DNA of 9,828 nucleotides from Cocleimonas sp. (GTDB lineage: Bacteria > Pseudomonadota > Gammaproteobacteria > Thiotrichales > Thiotrichaceae), in contig JAGLBQ010000296.1 of assembly GCA_023146675.1 (NCBI GenBank), positions 1-9,828 of the forward strand. Direction: 5' to 3'. Both the position numbers and the translations under genes were made by a program. Positions 6,779-9,828 of the stretch are shown here, one piece after another. The notes under the pieces were generated by a model. The model worked only from the letters and a program-made list of their open reading frames with translations. It was not told the origin of the DNA and made no database searches. Every line of letters begins with the position of its first letter. Position 1 is the stretch's first letter.

Positions 6779-6840
6779 AATACTCAGAACACACGGGAAA
6801 TTGGATATTATCTTTTTGTGTGTTCTGAGTGTTGTTTTTA
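6779..6840. terminator. Long stem-loop between convergent recX and purA
   Basis: ACTCAGAACACAC (6782-6794) and GTGTGTTCTGAGT (6818-6830) are perfect 13-base arms, extendable to 16 bp (6779-6833) with one wobble, around a 23-base loop. TTTTT follows at 6835-6839 on the plus strand, fitting termination after recX. On the minus strand the T-rich tract lies 15-25 bases past the stem, so purA termination here is less certain. A further pair of 9-base arms (ACCTAAAAA 6750-6758, TTTTTAGGT 6835-6843) encloses the whole stem. Confidence 0.7.
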
Positions 6841-6847
6841 GGTTAAT

Positions 6848-8143
6848 CTAAATTTCATAAGGGTGACGCACAATCATTGTATGATCACGATCAGGTCCCG
6901 TAGAAATAATATCAACAGGTGTTTCTAATAACTCTTCCATGCGTTTTAAATAAAGCTTGGCATTTTCTGGAAGCTCATCATAGTGAGTGACGCCGAAGGT
7001 GACTGATTTCCACCCTGCCATTTCTTCATAAACAGGTGTGCATCGTGCAAACTCAGTAGTATTGATGGGTGGGATTTCTAATGTTTCACCATCTAGCTCA
7101 TAATGCGTACAGATTTTGATAGTCTCTACATCATCAAGTACGTCTAATTTAGTGACACAAATTCCCGTAATGCTATTAGTATGCATAGAGCGACGTAATG
7201 CGACGGTATCTAACCAACCACAGCGACGTGGACGACCTGTTGTGGCTCCAAGTTCATTGCCGACTTGAGCAATATGTGCACCTGTATCATCAAATAATTC
7301 GGTTGGGAATGGACCTGAGCCAACGCGGGTTGTGTACGCTTTGGTTATGCCTAAAATATAATCCAAATCTTTAGGGCCAACGCCTGAGCCTGTGCATGCG
7401 CCACCAGCTGTTGTGCTTGATGAGGTAACGTAAGGATAAGTACCATGATCGATATCCAGTAATGTACCTTGAGCACCTTCAAACATGACATGTTTGCCTG
7501 CTTTGCGTAGTTGTTGCAGGCGGTGCGGTACATCAATCACCATTGGACGCATTCTTTCTGCCATCTCTAATGATTCATCCAGTACTGTTTGATAATCTAC
7601 TTCATCGGCTTTAAAGTAGTTTTTCAAGCTGTAGTTATGATAATCCATCACTTCTTTTAGCTTTTCTTTAAAGCGCTCGGTATCCAATAGGTCACCTAAG
7701 CGAATACCGCGACGAGATATTTTGTCTTCATAAGCAGGACCAATACCACGTCCTGTTGTGCCGATTGCTTTTTTGCCGCGAGCAACTTCGCGTGCAGCAT
7801 CAAGTGCTACATGATAAGGGAGGATAAGGTGGCAAGCCTCTGATATTTTCAGGCGATCATTCGCAGGAACACCTTCAGCTTCCAACATATCCAGTTCTTT
7901 TAAGAGAGCATCAGGTGCTAAGACAACGCCATTGCCAATCATGCACTCAGTGCCTTCACGTAAAATACCAGACGGAACGAGGTGAAGAACCGTTTTTTTA
8001 CCATCAATGACTAGGGTGTGACCCGCATTGTGTCCGCCCTGAAAGCGTACAACCGCAGCAGCATCTTCAGTTAATAAATCAACAACCTTTCCCTTTCCCT
8101 CGTCACCCCATTGGGTGCCAAGTACTACAACAAATTTTCCCAT
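6848..8143 (-). CDS. purA: Adenylosuccinate synthetase PurA
   Basis: A 431-residue adenylosuccinate synthetase of normal length. It uses GTP to join IMP and aspartate, the first committed step from IMP to AMP. The N-terminal GTQWGDEGKGKVVD (9-22) is the phosphate-binding loop and includes the catalytic Asp14 and Lys17. GHNAGHT (37-43) supplies catalytic His42. IGTTGRGIGPAYEDK (127-141), FEGAQGTLLDID (221-232), TTRVGSGPFPTE (271-282) and GRPRRCGWLD (303-312) are the conserved IMP- and GTP-site segments, and the C-terminal STGPDRDHT (414-422) is typical. The start at ATG 8143 has GAGAAG upstream. It follows hisZ on the same strand after 148 bases that hold an operator-like palindrome, so it may have its own promoter as well as read-through from the upstream cluster. 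Confidence 0.98.
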   Translation of the reverse strand: MGKFVVVLGTQWGDEGKGKVVDLLTEDAAAVVRFQGGHNAGHTLVIDGKKTVLHLVPSGILREGTECMIGNGVVLAPDALLKELDMLEAEGVPANDRLKISEACHLILPYHVALDAAREVARGKKAIGTTGRGIGPAYEDKISRRGIRLGDLLDTERFKEKLKEVMDYHNYSLKNYFKADEVDYQTVLDESLEMAERMRPMVIDVPHRLQQLRKAGKHVMFEGAQGTLLDIDHGTYPYVTSSSTTAGGACTGSGVGPKDLDYILGITKAYTTRVGSGPFPTELFDDTGAHIAQVGNELGATTGRPRRCGWLDTVALRRSMHTNSITGICVTKLDVLDDVETIKICTHYELDGETLEIPPINTTEFARCTPVYEEMAGWKSVTFGVTHYDELPENAKLYLKRMEELLETPVDIISTGPDRDHTMIVRHPYEI

Positions 8144-8175
8144 CTGTATCTTCTCTTTAGGCTTTGTGAGTCAAG

Positions 8176-8203
8176 TGCATGATTTTCAAATCTAAATCAT
8201 GCA
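8176..8203. promoter_or_regulatory. Palindrome upstream of purA, operator-like
   Basis: TGCATGATTT (8176-8185) and AAATCATGCA (8194-8203) are perfect 10-base arms around 8 bases. No T-run follows on either strand, so it is not a terminator. It abuts TATACT on the minus strand (8208 to 8203), a good -10 without a clear -35. If that -10 is used, the dyad covers the transcription start, a classic repressor position. It does not resemble the E. coli PurR box. Confidence 0.4.
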
Positions 8204-8291
8204 GTATAAATAATGTGTTGCTCCGTATTCTGTTGAGTTACATACGGGCTACCGTGTTTTTTGAATTGCACTCTTTGTTTCTGCGAGATTA

Positions 8292-9485
8292 TTATTGGAT
8301 TGATACAACTAACCACTGGCCATCTCGTTGTTCAATTCTACGATTGCAACCCTGTTGTTCTGCTGTGATAGTGGTTTTGTTAGAAAGCTGTCGTATAACG
8401 GCTTCACCATCGTAGCGTAGTTGTTCAATCAGTTTATCCAGATCTTCATCAAGTGTATAAGGGGCTAAAATAGCACATCCTTTTTTTGCATGGTTATGTG
8501 ATGATAACGACGCGAGCGTGTGTAGATCGGTGCTAAAACCTGTCGCGGGTCTGTCATTGTCAAAGGCTTTTCCAATACCATCATAGCGACCACCGCTGGC
8601 AATAGAGTGACCTCTTTCAGGGGTGTAAACCGCATAGATAATACCCGTATGGTAGGCATAACCACGTAACTCTGCTAAGTCGATATTAATTTTTAGCTGT
8701 GGGTAATAGCGTTTTAGTCGCTCCGTTAAACTTTGCAAATATTCGATTGCGCTGGTAACAACACGACCTGCATTTAATAGCGTTGACTTTGCTGATTCTA
8801 AAATATCTGTTGAGCCATTCATTGTCGCTAAAATGCCTAGCATATCTGCATCAGATTTTGGGAGATTACTTTGCTCTAGCCATTGCTCAATTTCGGGGAT
8901 AGATTTACGGGCTAGCATATCAAAGAAAAGTGCTTCTTCATCTGTGTTTAGTGCAACGTATTCAGCAAGCCCACGCGCAATGCTAACGTGCCCTATGTCT
9001 AAAACAAATGTTTCCAGACCACTTATTTTAAGTGTTTCGAGCATTAAGGAAATGACTTCAAAGTCACTTTCTATGCCCGCATGACCAAATAACTCAGCGC
9101 CTACTTGTCGCGGAGAGCGAGAGCCACCTTGGTGAGTTGCTTGAGTACGTAAGACGGTGCCGATATAGCAAAGGCGGTTAGGGCGGTTGTTGATGGTATC
9201 ATCTTTCATGCGATGTGCATCAATACGCGCAACTTGAGGTGTCATATCAGCCCGCACCCCCATTAAGCGACCTGTTAATTGATCGGTGACTTTAACGGTT
9301 TGTAAATCAAGTTCTGTTCCCATGCCAATTCGCAGGGATTCCATGTATTCAACTAAGGGTGGATTGACGAGTCGATACCCCCAGCTTGCATAGAGGTCGA
9401 TCAATTGACGGCGAAATGCCTCCAAAGGTTCTGCTTCATCGGGCAGGGATTCATGAATGCCTTCTGGTAGTAGCCATGTAGTCAT
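8292..9485 (-). CDS. hisZ: ATP phosphoribosyltransferase regulatory subunit HisZ
   Basis: A 397-residue HisZ, a catalytically inactive paralogue of histidyl-tRNA synthetase. It binds short-form HisG to make the active hetero-octamer for the first step of histidine synthesis and helps sense histidine. The class II synthetase core is visible: an N-terminal helix after LLPEGI, ADMTPQVAR (79-87), motif 2-like CYIGTVLRTQ (106-115), RQVGAELFG (126-134), ELRGYAYHTG (272-281) and SGGRYDGI (297-304). The roughly 100-residue anticodon-binding domain of true HisRS is missing, which together with the motif variants identifies HisZ. It begins 35 bases after the DUF2065 gene, with only a weak ribosome binding site. 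Its presence predicts a short HisG elsewhere in the genome. Confidence 0.95.
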   Translation of the reverse strand: MTTWLLPEGIHESLPDEAEPLEAFRRQLIDLYASWGYRLVNPPLVEYMESLRIGMGTELDLQTVKVTDQLTGRLMGVRADMTPQVARIDAHRMKDDTINNRPNRLCYIGTVLRTQATHQGGSRSPRQVGAELFGHAGIESDFEVISLMLETLKISGLETFVLDIGHVSIARGLAEYVALNTDEEALFFDMLARKSIPEIEQWLEQSNLPKSDADMLGILATMNGSTDILESAKSTLLNAGRVVTSAIEYLQSLTERLKRYYPQLKINIDLAELRGYAYHTGIIYAVYTPERGHSIASGGRYDGIGKAFDNDRPATGFSTDLHTLASLSSHNHAKKGCAILAPYTLDEDLDKLIEQLRYDGEAVIRQLSNKTTITAEQQGCNRRIEQRDGQWLVVSIQ

Positions 9486-9520
9486 ATTGAATTATCACGG
9501 TTGTTTGATGGGTCGTTTTC

Positions 9521-9712
9521 TCACACAATATATAACAAAACAAGACCTGCTAGAATGCTAGCAAGCCCCATTGTGCGCAAGCTATTGCTGGGTGCTTCTT
9601 GCAAGCTACGATAAACCTCTTTCACCTTGTCTGGAATGGTAAAGGGCAATAGCCCTTCGATGATTAAGACCAATGCTAAGGCGGTGAGTAAATCGTGCCA
9701 GTTAATATTCAC
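9521..9712 (-). CDS. DUF2065 (YjeT-like) small inner-membrane protein
   Basis: A 63-residue protein of the DUF2065 family, equivalent in size and position to E. coli YjeT, between hflC and downstream biosynthetic genes. Two hydrophobic segments (about 7-25 and 47-63) flank a short charged stretch with KVKEVYRSLQE, predicting a two-pass membrane hairpin. IEGLLPF (18-24) is characteristic of the family. It starts at GTG 9712, whose G is also the last base of the upstream gene's TAG stop (TAGTG), so it is probably translationally coupled. The family's function is unknown. The tight link to hflKC suggests, but does not show, a role with the HflKC/FtsH membrane complex. Confidence 0.88.
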   Translation of the reverse strand: MNINWHDLLTALALVLIIEGLLPFTIPDKVKEVYRSLQEAPSNSLRTMGLASILAGLVLLYIV

Positions 9713-9828
9713 TATTGCGCTTGCTCAGGCTCTGGGCTTTTCTTTTCTGGTTGCTGAGCGGGCTGTTGATTGTTTGGCATGTTGGCAGCAGGGTAATAGT
9801 ATTGAGGGTAGGTATACACAGGGTAAGG
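9712..9828 (-). CDS. 3' end of an upstream gene, probably hflC (partial)
   Basis: The last 38 codons of a minus-strand gene run in from the right edge and end at TAG 9712-9714. The visible tail is rich in Pro, Tyr, Gln and Asn, with PYPVYTYPQYYYP followed by a polar stretch ending PEPEQAQ, and looks disordered. No domain is visible. The order hflK-hflC-DUF2065-hisZ-purA is common in gammaproteobacteria, so hflC is the best guess, though E. coli HflC has no such tail. The stop overlaps the next start by one base, showing it is in the same operon. Confidence 0.6.
   Translation of the reverse strand, partial: PYPVYTYPQYYYPAANMPNNQQPAQQPEKKSPEPEQAQ

Noticed and set aside
8218..8254. Hairpin CCGTAT/ATACGG after hisZ as a terminator
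   Set aside because: The stem is only 6 bp with a 13-base loop and no T-run on the hisZ strand.
8179..8415. A 78-codon plus-strand open frame across the hisZ/purA gap
   Set aside because: It runs antisense into hisZ, has no recognisable features, and begins inside the purA palindrome.

Overview
The window carries a block of conserved chromosomal housekeeping genes from an AT-rich gammaproteobacterium. The gene order pncC-recA-recX with mutS diverging from it, and the order (hflC)-DUF2065-hisZ-purA, are both familiar in that class. The protein sequences look like those of marine or sulfur/methyl-oxidising gammaproteobacteria, but I cannot name a genus.

Layout. Positions 1-1351 are an AT-rich accessory-looking segment with one secreted Sel1-repeat protein (309-1031, +) and a strong intrinsic terminator. 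It ends at a tRNA-Arg(CCT) gene (1352-1428, -). Next is mutS (1478-4066, -), then a 280-base divergent intergenic region, then pncC (4347-4844, +), a strong terminator, recA (5083-6147, +), a hairpin, and recX (6283-6729, +). recX converges on purA with a long stem-loop between them. On the minus strand, read right to left, lie the tail of an upstream gene (probably hflC, 9712-9828), a DUF2065 membrane protein (9521-9712), hisZ (8292-9485) and purA (6848-8143).

How the genes relate. MutS recognises mismatches, RecA does recombination and SOS sensing, and RecX modulates RecA, so the centre is a DNA-repair neighbourhood. PncC recycles nicotinamide mononucleotide. HisZ and PurA feed histidine and AMP synthesis and sit behind the membrane-protease regulator genes.

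I found no convincing undescribed multi-gene system. The observations most worth a second look are a strongly basic RecA C-terminal tail placed immediately after an A9 run whose +1 slippage would remove it, the apparent lack of a canonical LexA box before recA, operator-like dyads upstream of the Sel1 gene and of purA, and the accessory-looking segment facing the 3' end of the tRNA gene.
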